Below are positions 9,928-19,718 of a stretch of 64,000 bases of DNA, in pieces. The stretch is from Asterella californica. Its lineage: Eukaryota; Streptophyta; Marchantiopsida; Marchantiales; Aytoniaceae. Made by a program: the position numbers and the translations under genes. The DNA is taken from positions 2,012,412 through 2,076,411 of the forward strand of contig JAYKYS010000024.1 in NCBI GenBank assembly GCA_036924285.1, read 5' to 3'. The notes beneath the pieces were generated by a model, which searched no databases, was not told the origin of the DNA, and was given only the letters and a program-made list of their open reading frames with translations. Positions within the stretch are counted from its first letter, which is position 1. Each line of letters opens with the position of its first letter.

Positions 9928-10258
9928 ATGTCGATGCATCCTCGAGGGTTGGTGTTACCAGCAGCGGAGTTGACCAAGGCTAAGCCCTTTCTCAAGGAGT
10001 TGGATCTCGACTTTTTCCTGTGGGATTGGAACCTCGCCGATCAGGGACTTTTTGGAGGAGGTTTGGGCAGCCTTACCGCCTCGCAACCGTGTACCTGCGA
10101 GGGCAGGAGTAGCTCGAGAAAGACCATCTTCCTGGACTGAAGATTGGTGGCGCAGGGCCTTCCATAGGCCACAATCCGAGGACCAAGGTTATTGGCTCGA
10201 GAAGAAGATCTTACCCAGGATCGTGAGTGAGTGGCATGTGCCTGGAAGCACAACGTAA
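9928..10258 (+). pseudogene. Coding-like remnant, unknown protein
   Basis: Two overlapping plus frames each look partly protein-like: 9928-10070 (MSMHPRGLVLPAAELTKAKP, then LDLDFFLWDWN) and about 10046-10258 (LEEVWAALPPRNRV, then WTEDWWRRAFHRPQ, then GYWLEKKILPRIVSEWHV). A single frameshift near 10050 would join them. The Trp-rich second part is reminiscent of short plant retroelement-associated ORFs, but I cannot name a family. It ends next to the degraded 3' part of the Roc-COR gene. Confidence 0.35.
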
Positions 10259-10783
10259 ATACTTGGATTCTGCAGACAATGGAATATCATGTCTCGTCTC
10301 CAAAGATGATATGGACATCGTAATCTCAAATATTTTAGCTTGCTCTCTCTTTGTACATAAGACTCTACTGGTGAGAGATGATATTGTGCTCCTACAGCTG
10401 GACAACGAATTGCAAGCTCGCACTTGACAGATTCATCATTCAGTCGGTTTGAAAACTGAAGTAATTTAATAAGATTTTCTTGTAAATCATCCATGTAAGC
10501 ACATCATTGACATCATTTGATGTCAAGAGAGTTGTTGCTCATTGAAACTCTTCATCCAAGTTGAACTGAGCATCAGCAAATTTTATTTCAGGCCAAGTAT
10601 GTTGATAGTCAAAGAAAGACTCCTCCGCATTTGTTGAAGTTCTCCCAAGTTGCCTCTGAACATCGTCTTGGAGATATTTCTTCAGGTCATCTATCAGCAC
10701 AACTTGATTCTTTGTTCTCAGTTCGCAAGGTGTTAATTGTCTCACACACTCTGGTCGAAGAATCGAGACAACAAGTTGCACGT
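10211..10783 (-). pseudogene. ROCO-family (Roc-COR) gene, C-terminal part downstream of the A insertion
   Basis: Minus-strand continuation of the gene whose Roc and COR parts lie at 19719-21522. Directly after the target duplication ACGT the frame reads VQLVVSILRPECVRQLTPCE, continues through VVLIDDLKKYLQ, and stops at 10539. Removing one ACGT copy and element A joins this frame to ...SERGCPD on the other side without a shift. Further down (10494 to about 10211) two frames show ENLIKLLQFSNRL and KREQAKIFEITMSISSLETR, helical and coiled-coil-like, probably the last exon with a frameshift. The assignment of the tail is weaker than that of the first part. Confidence 0.65.
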
Positions 10784-12098
10784 TGTCGGGTTGAGAGTCT
10801 TCCTGGGAAGGGCGAACCTTCTGGCTGTGATATGAGCTTGAAGGCTGTGTGCAATCTACTCAGGGAAGCGTAGGGCTCCTGGCTGTGGCTGGTTTACTCA
10901 AAAGGTTGGCTTTCAGGTCACAATAGGGCTATAAACACTCACACAGATGTGTAAGATCTAGTAATATACCCAGAAGGCGAAATTCAGGTCTAGCTGGCAG
11001 TAATAGGATTCGGCGGTGAACTTTGACACTTACGGAGAGGAAAACTATGAAGGTTTAGACCTCTAAACTTCCCCTACATGCAAACGAGGTACTACTGAAC
11101 TCACAGACGAAATTTCAGCCTGAGATCGAATTCTGACACGGAGATATGAACAGAAAAGTTTTGAGCAAGAAAACTACGGCAATTTCTGGTACCTAGCTGG
11201 CTATTTCAACCTATAACAGGAGTTTGGCTCGATCAATTTCGAAGTTTCTTACAGGATTTGCAGTCTACAGGGTGCTGAACATCCCTGTGAAGTTGGGACT
11301 CCTGAATGTACACAGAACTGTAGATCTCCTCCTCTGAAGTCGCTGCTCTAGATTAAGAGCTTTTCAGACCCCCTCAGCTTCAGAGGCCGCCCTGAATTAC
11401 TCAGTTGCTCAATCGATATGAAACTTTTTGTGAAATCGTAGCCCTGCTGGCGGAGAACACAACCTCGAAGTTTTGAAGCAATTTCCTCAAATCTGCTGCG
11501 AGTGACACTGAAAACCCTAAATCCAACCCAAATGATTCAATTCTAGCACAATCCGAACTTCAATTGCTCATAACTCCGTCTTTATTGACTCAAATCGATC
11601 GAAATTTTCACTGGAAGTGCTTGGCATGACGAGACCTCTCTCCCTGTGCTCTCAGATTTCGAAGATCCCCCACCAAAAGCTCGAACTCCACTCTAGAGCT
11701 CTGTTTCTAAATTTAGAGTTAACAAAAGACAAAAACAGACCAATGGGAGTTCATAGCTCCACTTGGTTGTCCTTTAGTACTCTAAACCACGTGGCAACTT
11801 AGTTTTACTCATAGGCTACCACGTCAAGCTCCCTAGAGTGCCAGCGTAAAACTTAAACTACCTAAAACGACACGCTGCCCCGAAAAATAACTTAAATCAG
11901 CTAGAAAGCGTGCATGGGCGACACGCAAATACAACCCATGAGCTTAAACCCTATCAACATGGTAATCAACCTACTAAGACTCAAAATATATAACATCCTC
12001 AAGTGTCGACATCTCTGAAGTCCTAACTCTACTCAGAGACACTAACGCTTGACAAAGAGGTGAATTATTTACAATGTAAAATAATTCACATCACGACA
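10784..12098 (-). repeat. 3' LTR of element A (1315 bp)
   Basis: Starts TGTCGGGTTGAGAG and ends TCACGACA, with a short terminal inverted repeat TGTCG/CGACA. Direct copy at 18404-19718 (constant offset 7620). It lies next to the PPT, so it is the 3' LTR in element orientation. Confidence 0.95.
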
Positions 12099-12110
12099 TC
12101 CACCCCCTCC
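12099..12110 (-). other. Polypurine tract of element A
   Basis: On the minus strand GGAGGGGGTGGA lies directly before the 3' LTR start TGTCGTGA. The same PPT appears next to C-family LTRs (7086, 50615), and with one change (TCCACCCTCTCC on the plus strand) in B at 23598. It primes plus-strand DNA synthesis. Confidence 0.85.
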
Positions 12111-12144
12111 AAACCTGCACATCCTCCGGTATGTGCCAATCTCC

Positions 12145-15100
12145 TTAGTCTTCTGTTTGATCTTCATCATCATCGCTCTCCTCCGCCTCAATCTCATCAG
12201 ACACTGGGACGTCTCCGTCTCTTGTTGTCCTCAGCTCCGACTCCAAAAAGTTGAATAACTCAACTGACCCTCCGCGTCTCTTGAACAATTTCACACGTTT
12301 GCCAGCCACAGGTAGCTTCAAAGGAGTACCATCCAACTCACGCAACCTATAAGTGGCATTCTCATACACATCTAGCACAACATAAGGCCCGAACCATCTT
12401 CGAGAGAACTTACGGAGTGTAGAATGCTGATTCTCCAACGTGCTATCATATACCAGAACCCAATCACCAACATGTATTGGCTTCGGTCGTAGTCGGTGAG
12501 TCTTGTCAAAACGTTCCTTGTTTCTGACTCGAGCCACCTTCAGCCTCTCCTGCGCATCAGCAAGATCCTCCTCTCTTCGCTCCAACTGCCTAATACGTAA
12601 AGCAAGGAGTGAAGTACGATCTATACCATCTTCCCATGGTAGCGTAGCCCATGTAGGAAAGTTCTCCTCAGCAGGCATGATCGGTTTCTGCCCCAGCATA
12701 AGTTCAACTGGCATATAACCAGTCGTGGTACAGTGTGTAGTTCTATCAGCCCACAAAGCAAATGGAAGTAGTCTCGGCCATTCTCTAGGCCTACCATCAC
12801 ATGCTTTCACTAAAGCATGAACAATAGAAGGATGTCCTCGTTCACTCTTACCAATGCCCTCTGGATTCATAGCAGTGGTAAGCCGAAGCTTTACTCCATA
12901 ACGAGCAAAAAACTCCTTCACTTCAGCGCCTCTCAACTCGCCTCTATCTGCACGTAATCTCCCAACCGATCCATAGCGACAGATGATATCTTCAAGCACG
13001 AACCGGCAGATATTCTCTGTAGTCTTCGTCCGTAGTGCTCGTCCCTCCACATAGTTGGAGAGATCCTCTCGAGCCAACACCAAGTAACGCATCCCCCATA
13101 ACCCCGGTGGCATCATCACAAGATCAAGAACCCACTGAAAATGAATACTAGGTGGATAAGTAGGTACAAGCCCATCTCTGTAACGGACCTTAGAGTAGAA
13201 CTGGCAGTGCAGACACGACCCAACAAAGTCCACCACGTCTTGATACAAACCCTTCCACCAGTAACGCTCCTTCAGCTTCGTGTATGTAGCCCAGACTCCA
13301 CGATGTCCAGCCCACAAGGTATCATGAAACTCCTTCAGCAGATTAAGCTTTGTCGGTTGATCATCCACCACTCTAGTAAGCATCACATCTCTTCTCTTCG
13401 GACGTTTCCACAGATAACCCTCACGCAGAAGATAACTATACGCCTTCCGTCTGATCTCCTTGAACTCTGCATCACTCCATCCTTCTCTTCTGGATAACGA
13501 ACTCAGATAAAATCCAATATTGCGGAACTTTTCTGAGTAGAACCCCTCATTGAACGGCAGTGGTTCCAAGTCTGAAGTCTGCTGACCAACTTGGCACCAA
13601 ACGTCTCTCTTCTCTTCATTTTCCACCTCTGCAAACATCTCATCCTCATCTGTATAACGAGCCCTAGACAACATATCTGCAACTGGATTGTCTTTCCCTG
13701 CTATATGCTTTAGCTCAGGGTTTAGACTCCGGACATAAGCAATCCATCGTAGCATTGCTATGTCTGGTGTATTGCAGTTTGCTATCATACCCAACAAAGG
13801 CAAACAATCTGTTTCTAGTATCACATGAGCTCCTATCAAGAACTCTCGATCTACCTTCATAGCAGTAACAGCTCCCCACAACTCACGCTTCACTTGAGGA
13901 TAGTTACGCTGTCTATCTGTTAAGATCCGAGCTCCAAACCTTGAAACAAAATGCACACCTTCTGCATCTTCTTGACCAACGGCCCATCCAATCGCCTTTG
14001 GACTCGTATCAACAGTCAGTACCACAGGTCTCCCGCTCTCGTAGCTAAGCCTCCTTAGTATAGGTGGAGACTTCAGAATCTCCTTCAGCTGCTCCATCGT
14101 CTCATGATGTTCTTGCCGCCAAGTAAACCTCCTTCCCTTTCTCAGAAGTGCATATAGAGGCTCGGCAATATGTGCATAATGAGGAATACTCACACGAAAG
14201 AACACACAAGCTCCTAAGAACCGTCGAACCTCAGTGATGTTGGTGCAGTCAGCTATCCTTGCTATAGCATCTACCTTCTCTGGGTTCGGACGCCTCCCAA
14301 AAGTACCACACAGATGACCCACTACCACAATCTCTGACATCCCAGAGCGAGATTTGGTACCTGATAGAGTGAGGTGTACCTCCTCCAAACGCATCAGAAT
14401 CTTCTCCACATCTCGAATGTGGTCTGCAACGAACTTTCTGCAACCATCAGAAGTCATTGCTTCGTCCTTGTCCTCCACCGGACAGCCTTTCATGGGAATA
14501 TCATCCAGAAACGGGATAGTGACCTCAGGCACAAACTCTCGTAACACCTTATGCATCGCATTTTGCATATGAGCTACTGAGTTTGTCGCACCCTGAGGAA
14601 GGGTACACATCCGCATCAATCCCAAAGGTGTACGCATGGTAGTCAAGTCTCTACTCTCCAAAGCAAGCTGAAACTGATCATAACCTGAAAACAGATCTCC
14701 AATAGAATAGATTGACCTTCCAGCAAACGCCTCAGCTACTTCATCAACCACAGGTCCTGTTCCAACGTTTCGAATCGTGATGTTGTTGGCAGGCTGCAAG
14801 TCTTGGATGAAGCGTAGAGCTCCTGTCTTCTTAGGTACTGTGAACCATCGGCTAGAGTACGGAGCCATAGATGGTTCAAGAATACCCATCTGCATCCTCT
14901 CCTTCAGTAACTCAATCACCTTCGGTAGCAAGGCACGAGGGACTGGAATCGGCTTCAAATCCCAAGGTACGTGAGGAACAGTGAAGATAACCATCGGAGC
15001 TATCACACTAGGATCCACACAACCTATCTCCTCAGCCGAGAAAGAAAATGCCTTACCATGGCTAACTATCATCTGTTCAAAAGCTCGTTTCTCCTCTTCA

Positions 15101-15804
15101 GTCAAGAAGCCACCCCCTCCTATCTGGAGCTGCTCGAGTGTCTCCTGAGTAAACTTGTGTCCTACCTGTGTAGGATCTCTAAGCACAGGCTCAGCAGCCG
15201 CTAACTCCATCTGCTGCTGAGAATCGACAGGTAATTGGGTCGCCACAGGTCTCACCTTCCTCGCTACAGCTTTATACTTGGCGTGTACTTCCGCTTCCTG
15301 ATGTAAGCTACACCAACAGACTGCATCCTTCCATCCATTCTCCAGTCTCGGATGAGGACGATATCGCAAGTATGAGATAATTTCCTCATAGACTTCACGA
15401 GAATGGATGGGGATCACCACCCTACCTCCCATCTGTTCCATCAACCTATCTACATCATCCAGCCAACGAACAAAAGACTGCACACCTACAAACTCCTCAT
15501 AAACACCAGAAATCATCTCATCTTCCTTCAGAACTCCTGTACAACGCAGATTTGCTGCACACCTCTCCATCTGCCTTCTACTCTTCTCAGTCAAATCCTC
15601 CATCCGTGTGAACTCACTCCAATCATCAGAACTGAAAGCCATCAACCCAGATTTCCAACTATGCACAGTGCAACTACTTTCTGAATCTTGAGCAGCCTTT
15701 CCATCAACCTCCTGTGATCCCTCAGGCTGCTCAAGCGGGATCATAGTAGCAGTAGATCCATCACTCTCGCTATCCCGTCCTACGAGAGTGGTTTCAGAAA
15801 ACCC
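12145..15804 (-). CDS. pol of element A: RT, RNase H, integrase
   Basis: Open in the -1 frame relative to gag from 15804; the first ATG is at 15744 (1199 codons from there), but expression by frameshift is more likely. RT has VPRALLPK, RNVGTGPVVDE, YSIGDLFSGYDQFQLA and MCTLPQGATNS, with the catalytic box FLDD (14500-14511) where YxDD is usual. RNase H has VLTVDTSPKAIGWA, KRELWG, ETDCLPLLG and DNPVADMLSRARY. Integrase has a zinc-binding HDTLWAGH...CLHCQ, then core residues in VLDLVMMPPG, RADRGEL and GIGKSERGH (about 35 residues between the last two), then a WFGPYVV (GPY/F) module. The end is an acidic tail (ESDDDEDQTED) with no chromodomain. No stop or frameshift is seen. Confidence 0.95.
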   Translation of the reverse strand, partial: GFSETTLVGRDSESDGSTATMIPLEQPEGSQEVDGKAAQDSESSCTVHSWKSGLMAFSSDDWSEFTRMEDLTEKSRRQMERCAANLRCTGVLKEDEMISGVYEEFVGVQSFVRWLDDVDRLMEQMGGRVVIPIHSREVYEEIISYLRYRPHPRLENGWKDAVCWCSLHQEAEVHAKYKAVARKVRPVATQLPVDSQQQMELAAAEPVLRDPTQVGHKFTQETLEQLQIGGGGFLTEEEKRAFEQMIVSHGKAFSFSAEEIGCVDPSVIAPMVIFTVPHVPWDLKPIPVPRALLPKVIELLKERMQMGILEPSMAPYSSRWFTVPKKTGALRFIQDLQPANNITIRNVGTGPVVDEVAEAFAGRSIYSIGDLFSGYDQFQLALESRDLTTMRTPLGLMRMCTLPQGATNSVAHMQNAMHKVLREFVPEVTIPFLDDIPMKGCPVEDKDEAMTSDGCRKFVADHIRDVEKILMRLEEVHLTLSGTKSRSGMSEIVVVGHLCGTFGRRPNPEKVDAIARIADCTNITEVRRFLGACVFFRVSIPHYAHIAEPLYALLRKGRRFTWRQEHHETMEQLKEILKSPPILRRLSYESGRPVVLTVDTSPKAIGWAVGQEDAEGVHFVSRFGARILTDRQRNYPQVKRELWGAVTAMKVDREFLIGAHVILETDCLPLLGMIANCNTPDIAMLRWIAYVRSLNPELKHIAGKDNPVADMLSRARYTDEDEMFAEVENEEKRDVWCQVGQQTSDLEPLPFNEGFYSEKFRNIGFYLSSLSRREGWSDAEFKEIRRKAYSYLLREGYLWKRPKRRDVMLTRVVDDQPTKLNLLKEFHDTLWAGHRGVWATYTKLKERYWWKGLYQDVVDFVGSCLHCQFYSKVRYRDGLVPTYPPSIHFQWVLDLVMMPPGLWGMRYLVLAREDLSNYVEGRALRTKTTENICRFVLEDIICRYGSVGRLRADRGELRGAEVKEFFARYGVKLRLTTAMNPEGIGKSERGHPSIVHALVKACDGRPREWPRLLPFALWADRTTHCTTTGYMPVELMLGQKPIMPAEENFPTWATLPWEDGIDRTSLLALRIRQLERREEDLADAQERLKVARVRNKERFDKTHRLRPKPIHVGDWVLVYDSTLENQHSTLRKFSRRWFGPYVVLDVYENATYRLRELDGTPLKLPVAGKRVKLFKRRGGSVELFNFLESELRTTRDGDVPVSDEIEAEESDDDEDQTED

Positions 15805-18371
15805 TTACCTCTACAGATAGGAGAATCCCTCAAAGTTTGACGGTTTCGTTCGTGGTTCGTACGAACGGTCAGAAACTGCACAGAACGTCTATCATCTGGA
15901 CTACGGATCCTAGCATAATGAGATCCATCATCCATCACCTTGGTCTCCATTCGAACCGCAGTGATATAAGGCTGACCAAGAATCACAGGATATGAAGCAG
16001 AAGATTGCACGAAGAAGTGCTGATCTACATCCACATCACCTATCTTCACCTTCACGTTAGGACAAGCGCCGTATAGCTCACCTTTCTGGTTGTTTGCAGC
16101 ACGTAACACCCAACCATGGTTCAACTCGATAGGCCACTGACCTCTCTCATACACCTCTCGTGACATGATGTTGATCTCTGATCCGTGATCAACTAAAGCA
16201 GCAACAGGTTCAGCCAAACTTCCAAGACGAACTCGTGTAGCAGTTGTAGCACGAGCCCAATGCCTCCTTCTGAAATCACTATCAGTAGCTGGACTCTCCT
16301 CGCCAGCTTCCTCATCATCGAACTCAATAGTGTTGGTACCAGCAACCAACGCTTCTTGCTGGTATCCCTTGTCATCAGCTTCCTGGAAATGCACCTTTCC
16401 AAACTCTGCATCATTCAGAGAAGCTCCTACTACATCTATCATCTGACTCTCTACCTGCTCGGACATCACCTGTCTCTTGCGCTTGATGATGTCGATGATC
16501 AGTTCGTGAAACTCCCTCTTTGCAATACCAAGAACTTCTCGGAGAGAAAACTCGATCCGTGCATCCAGTATCCTCTGCTCCAAGATGCTCTTCAGATCAG
16601 TAGAAGTTTCAATATCCGCTGCCAACTTGTAAGCCGGTCCCTTCTCCTTTTCTTGGGCAGTAAACCGCCTACCAGCAGTCGTTGGCTCCTGCTGGGATCT
16701 CTGCACATCCTCCATAGGACCTGGTGCAGGTGGAGGAGCTGCAGAAGTAGACGGGATGTCTTCAGGAAGAGCTGCTCGTCTCCTTGTGACTCTTCGTCTA
16801 TCCCCAGTCTCCTCAGGAACTCCAGTATCAAGGTCAGAGGCTTCTCGCCGCCTCTTCTCCTCCACAGAAGCATCCTGCCAATGAACGTGTCTATCTACAT
16901 CCAAGAATGCTCTGATAGAAGCAGCATCTACAGGATCTCCCCATCCTGTGACCCTACGAATAGACTCTGCTCCCCTCTTCAGTACTTCAGAAGGAACGGT
17001 AGCAATACTCTTCTCAACAGTTCTATCTAGCAACGTAGGACTAGAAGAAACCTCAATATGTCCAGCATATACATCAGGATTTACCGGTGGTGCCATCAAT
17101 GCATGTACAGTTGCCGCCGTAGCAATCTGAGGTAGACTCCTCATGCCTCCTCGCCCAAACTGCGTGCTCAACGGCTCTCCAGTAGAAGAAAGGTGCAGCC
17201 TACCGTTCTGATAGCGAACCACACCATCTCGCAAAGCAGCTGTGAGCTCTTGACAGTCTCCTCGGAAATGATCAGGACTGTCACACCAAATACATCTACG
17301 AACCGGAGCTCCTCCTGGACGTGCAGCAGCAGGCGCCGGTGGCTGCTCTCTCTGCAATCCAGCTAGCTCTACCTTCAGCTCTCGCATCTGCCGAATCAGG
17401 TCTTCAATCTGGTTCTGTTGACCATGGTTCTCCGCAGGTCTCTGAACAGGTGCCCTTTGTGCCGGTGCTGGCACAACTGGCATCAAAGGAACTGCAGCTG
17501 GGACAACAGGTCTGGGAGCAGGGACCAAAGGCTGCTGTACTTGAGGAGCAGCATAAGGTGGAGTGACCACTTCTGCAAGCGGACGTCCTCCCACAGCCAC
17601 TCTTCCTCTCCTTTGCCTTGTAAGTACAGCCACATCATCCTCAACTCTCCCCCAATCCATAGTAACACCTCCCTCAGCAGATCGATCGGCCAACATAAAA
17701 CATAACCGATCTGCTGTAGCATCATCGGTAGCTTGCAGGAAAAGCTCTGTTCTCCTAGCATCTAGAGTTATTCGCTCTAGAGTTGAGAGTTGTCGGTATC
17801 TCCGATCAAACTCTCTCAGCAACTCGCTCAGACTCATCATACGACCAGGTTCCTGCTCAACCCAGTCTAAGAACGTCCTCCTAGTAACTCTCTCTGAATC
17901 CTCCTCAAGAAACTCCTCTCGAAGAGATCGCTCAAAACTCATCCAGACTCCAAGATTTCTTCTCTGTACATCCCTAACTTGGTCCCGCAACTCAGGAATG
18001 ACAGCTAACTCAAAGCTTGCTATCATCTCAGCATCTATAACCCTAACCAGCTCCATCTCTCCTCTATACTCACGCAGATATCTAGAAATATCTCTACCTT
18101 CAAACCTTCCACACCTATTCACTATCGCTTGCAAAGCCTTGGTGGATTTTAACTCACCCCCTCCAACGATCGGATGTTGTTGGACCAGGGCCGCAAGCGT
18201 CTTCAAGATCTCAGCCGTGTCCAGACCAGATGCAGTTGTCGTTGTAGAAGACGCAGGTGCAGTTGACGGTGCAGCAGTAGACGTTGATGCTCCAGCTCCA
18301 GAGGCAGCAGCAGCAGCTCCGCTCTTGCGATCCATCTCTTCTCCTTGTAGCAACTCAACCTTCTCAATCAA
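15780..18371 (-). CDS. gag-protease of element A
   Basis: Structural polyprotein; the real start is probably the second Met (18335, MDRKSG), which B shares. Order: Ala/Ser/Thr-rich N-terminus; capsid-like helical region (SRYLREYRGEMELV, SFERSLREEFLEEDS, LSTLERITLD, about residues 80-230); Pro/Ala-rich linker; canonical CX2CX4HX4C knuckle CIWCDSPDHFRGDC (17253-17294, residue 360); a segment about residues 577-631 resembling DUF4100 (YKLAADIETSTDLKSILEQR, then LREVLGIAKREFHELIIDII); and a C-terminal aspartic protease with active-site box LVDHGSEINIMS (Asp at residue 728) and flap-side YPVILGQPYI. The DHGS box replaces the usual D-S/T-G. Protease is therefore made with gag and pol reached only after frameshifting. 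Confidence 0.95.
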   Translation of the reverse strand: MIEKVELLQGEEMDRKSGAAAAASGAGASTSTAAPSTAPASSTTTTASGLDTAEILKTLAALVQQHPIVGGGELKSTKALQAIVNRCGRFEGRDISRYLREYRGEMELVRVIDAEMIASFELAVIPELRDQVRDVQRRNLGVWMSFERSLREEFLEEDSERVTRRTFLDWVEQEPGRMMSLSELLREFDRRYRQLSTLERITLDARRTELFLQATDDATADRLCFMLADRSAEGGVTMDWGRVEDDVAVLTRQRRGRVAVGGRPLAEVVTPPYAAPQVQQPLVPAPRPVVPAAVPLMPVVPAPAQRAPVQRPAENHGQQNQIEDLIRQMRELKVELAGLQREQPPAPAAARPGGAPVRRCIWCDSPDHFRGDCQELTAALRDGVVRYQNGRLHLSSTGEPLSTQFGRGGMRSLPQIATAATVHALMAPPVNPDVYAGHIEVSSSPTLLDRTVEKSIATVPSEVLKRGAESIRRVTGWGDPVDAASIRAFLDVDRHVHWQDASVEEKRRREASDLDTGVPEETGDRRRVTRRRAALPEDIPSTSAAPPPAPGPMEDVQRSQQEPTTAGRRFTAQEKEKGPAYKLAADIETSTDLKSILEQRILDARIEFSLREVLGIAKREFHELIIDIIKRKRQVMSEQVESQMIDVVGASLNDAEFGKVHFQEADDKGYQQEALVAGTNTIEFDDEEAGEESPATDSDFRRRHWARATTATRVRLGSLAEPVAALVDHGSEINIMSREVYERGQWPIELNHGWVLRAANNQKGELYGACPNVKVKIGDVDVDQHFFVQSSASYPVILGQPYITAVRMETKVMDDGSHYARIRSPDDRRSVQFLTVRTNHERNRQTLRDSPICRGKGFLKPLS
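15798..15804 (-). promoter_or_regulatory. Predicted -1 frameshift site (GGGTTTT) of element A
   Basis: In the gag frame the codons read G-GGT-TTT, a perfect X-XXY-YYZ slippery heptamer, 15 bases upstream of the gag TAG (15780-15782). The -1 frame has a TAA just upstream and is then open through all of pol, so the overlap is only about 25 bases and contains this heptamer. The identical heptamer in the same position is kept in element B (27273-27279). No downstream pseudoknot has been worked out. Confidence 0.75.
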
Positions 18372-18383
18372 TCACCCCAAGAG

Positions 18384-18401
18384 CTCTCAGTGGAAGCACC
18401 A
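18384..18401 (-). other. Primer binding site of element A
   Basis: Two bases inside the 5' LTR the minus strand reads TGGTGCTTCCACTGAGAG. Its complement ends GGAAGCACCA, which looks like a tRNA 3' end with CCA; the acceptor GCTTCCA/TGGAAGC pair fits plant tRNA-Thr as I remember it, unverified. Element B has the same sequence. Confidence 0.75.
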
Positions 18402-18403
18402 GA

Positions 18404-19718
18404 TGTCGGGTTGAGAGTCTTCCTGGGAAGGGCGAACCTTCTGGCTGTGATATGAGCTTGAAGGCTGTGTGCAATCTACTCAGGGAAGCGTATGGCTCCT
18501 GGCTGTGGCTGGTTTACTCAAAAGGTTGGCTTTCAGGTCACAATAGGGCTATAAACACTCACACAGATGTGTAAGATCTAGTAATATACCCAGAAGGCGA
18601 AATTCAGGTCTAGCTGGCAGTAATAGGATTCGGCGGTGAACTTTGACACTTACGGAGAGGAAAACTATGAAGGTTTAGACCTCTAAACTTCCCCTACATG
18701 CAAACGAGGTACTACTGAACTCACAGACGAAATTTCAGCCTGAGATCGAATTCTGACACGGAGATATGAACAGAAAAGTTTTGAGCAAGAAAACTACGGC
18801 AATTTCTGGTACCTAGCTGGCTATTTCAACCTATAACAGGAGTTTGGCTCGATCAATTTCGAAGTTTCTTACAGGATTTGCAGTCTACAGGGTGCTGAAC
18901 ATCCCTGTGAAGTTGGGACTCCTGAATGTACACAGAACTGTAGATCTCCTCCTCTGAAGTCGCTGCTCTAGATTAAGAGCTTTTCAGACCCCCTCAGCTT
19001 CAGAGGCCGCCCTGAATTACTCAGTTGCTCAATCGATATGAAACTTTTTGTGAAATCGTAGCCCTGCTGGCGGAGAACACAACCTCGAAGTTTTGAAGCA
19101 ATTTCCTCAAATCTGCTGCGAGTGACACTGAAAACCCTAAATCCAACCCAAATGATTCAATTCTAGCACAATCCGAACTTCAATTGCTCATAACTCCGTC
19201 TTTATTGACTCAAATCGATCGAAATTTTCACTGGAAGTGCTTGGCATGACGAGACCTCTCTCCCTGTGCTCTCAGATTTCGAAGATCCCCCACCAAAAGC
19301 TCGAACTCCACTCTAGAGCTCTGTTTCTAAATTTAGAGTTAACAAAAGACAAAAACAGACCAATGGGAGTTCATAGCTCCACTTGGTTGTCCTTTAGTAC
19401 TCTAAACCACGTGGCAACTTAGTTTTACTCATAGGCTACCACGTCAAGCTCCCTAGAGTGCCAGCGTAAAACTTAAACTACCTAAAACGACACGCTGCCC
19501 CGAAAAATAACTTAAATCAGCTAGAAAGCGTGCATGGGCGACACGCAAATACAACCCATGAGCTTAAACCCTATCAACATGGTAATCAACCTACTAAGAC
19601 TCAAAATATATAACATCCTCAAGTGTCGACATCTCTGAGGTCCTAACTCTACTCAGAGACACTAACGCTTGACAAAGAGGTGAATTATTTACAATGTAAA
19701 ATAATTCACATCACGACA
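18404..19718 (-). repeat. 5' LTR of element A (1315 bp)
   Basis: Direct copy of 10784-12098 with two differences noticed. It lies upstream of gag in element orientation, so it would carry the promoter. It ends TCACGACA and is followed by the target duplication ACGT (19719-19722). Confidence 0.95.

Larger units (their letters stand above)
10784..19718 (-). mobile_element. Element A: nearly intact Ty3/gypsy retrotransposon, 8935 bp
   Basis: Complete element on the minus strand: two 1315-bp LTRs that differ at only two positions seen by eye (10873/18493 and 12019/19639), PBS, gag-protease ORF, pol ORF in the -1 frame, PPT. It is flanked by the 4-bp duplication ACGT (10780-10783 and 19719-19722) and sits in an exon of a Roc-COR gene. 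Both ORFs are open throughout. It is the most recently inserted and most complete element in the window, so it is likely to have been mobile until recently. Element B is an older relative and C and D are more distant members of the same clade. Confidence 0.95.

Noticed and set aside
12145..12260. Chromodomain at the end of A pol
   Set aside because: The C-terminal tail is acidic (ESDDDEDQTED) with no chromodomain aromatic cage residues.
16260..18414. Long plus-strand ORFs (256 and 283 codons) opposite A gag
   Set aside because: They are antisense frames of the gag-protease ORF; Ser/Arg/Leu-rich with no motif, as expected for a shadow.
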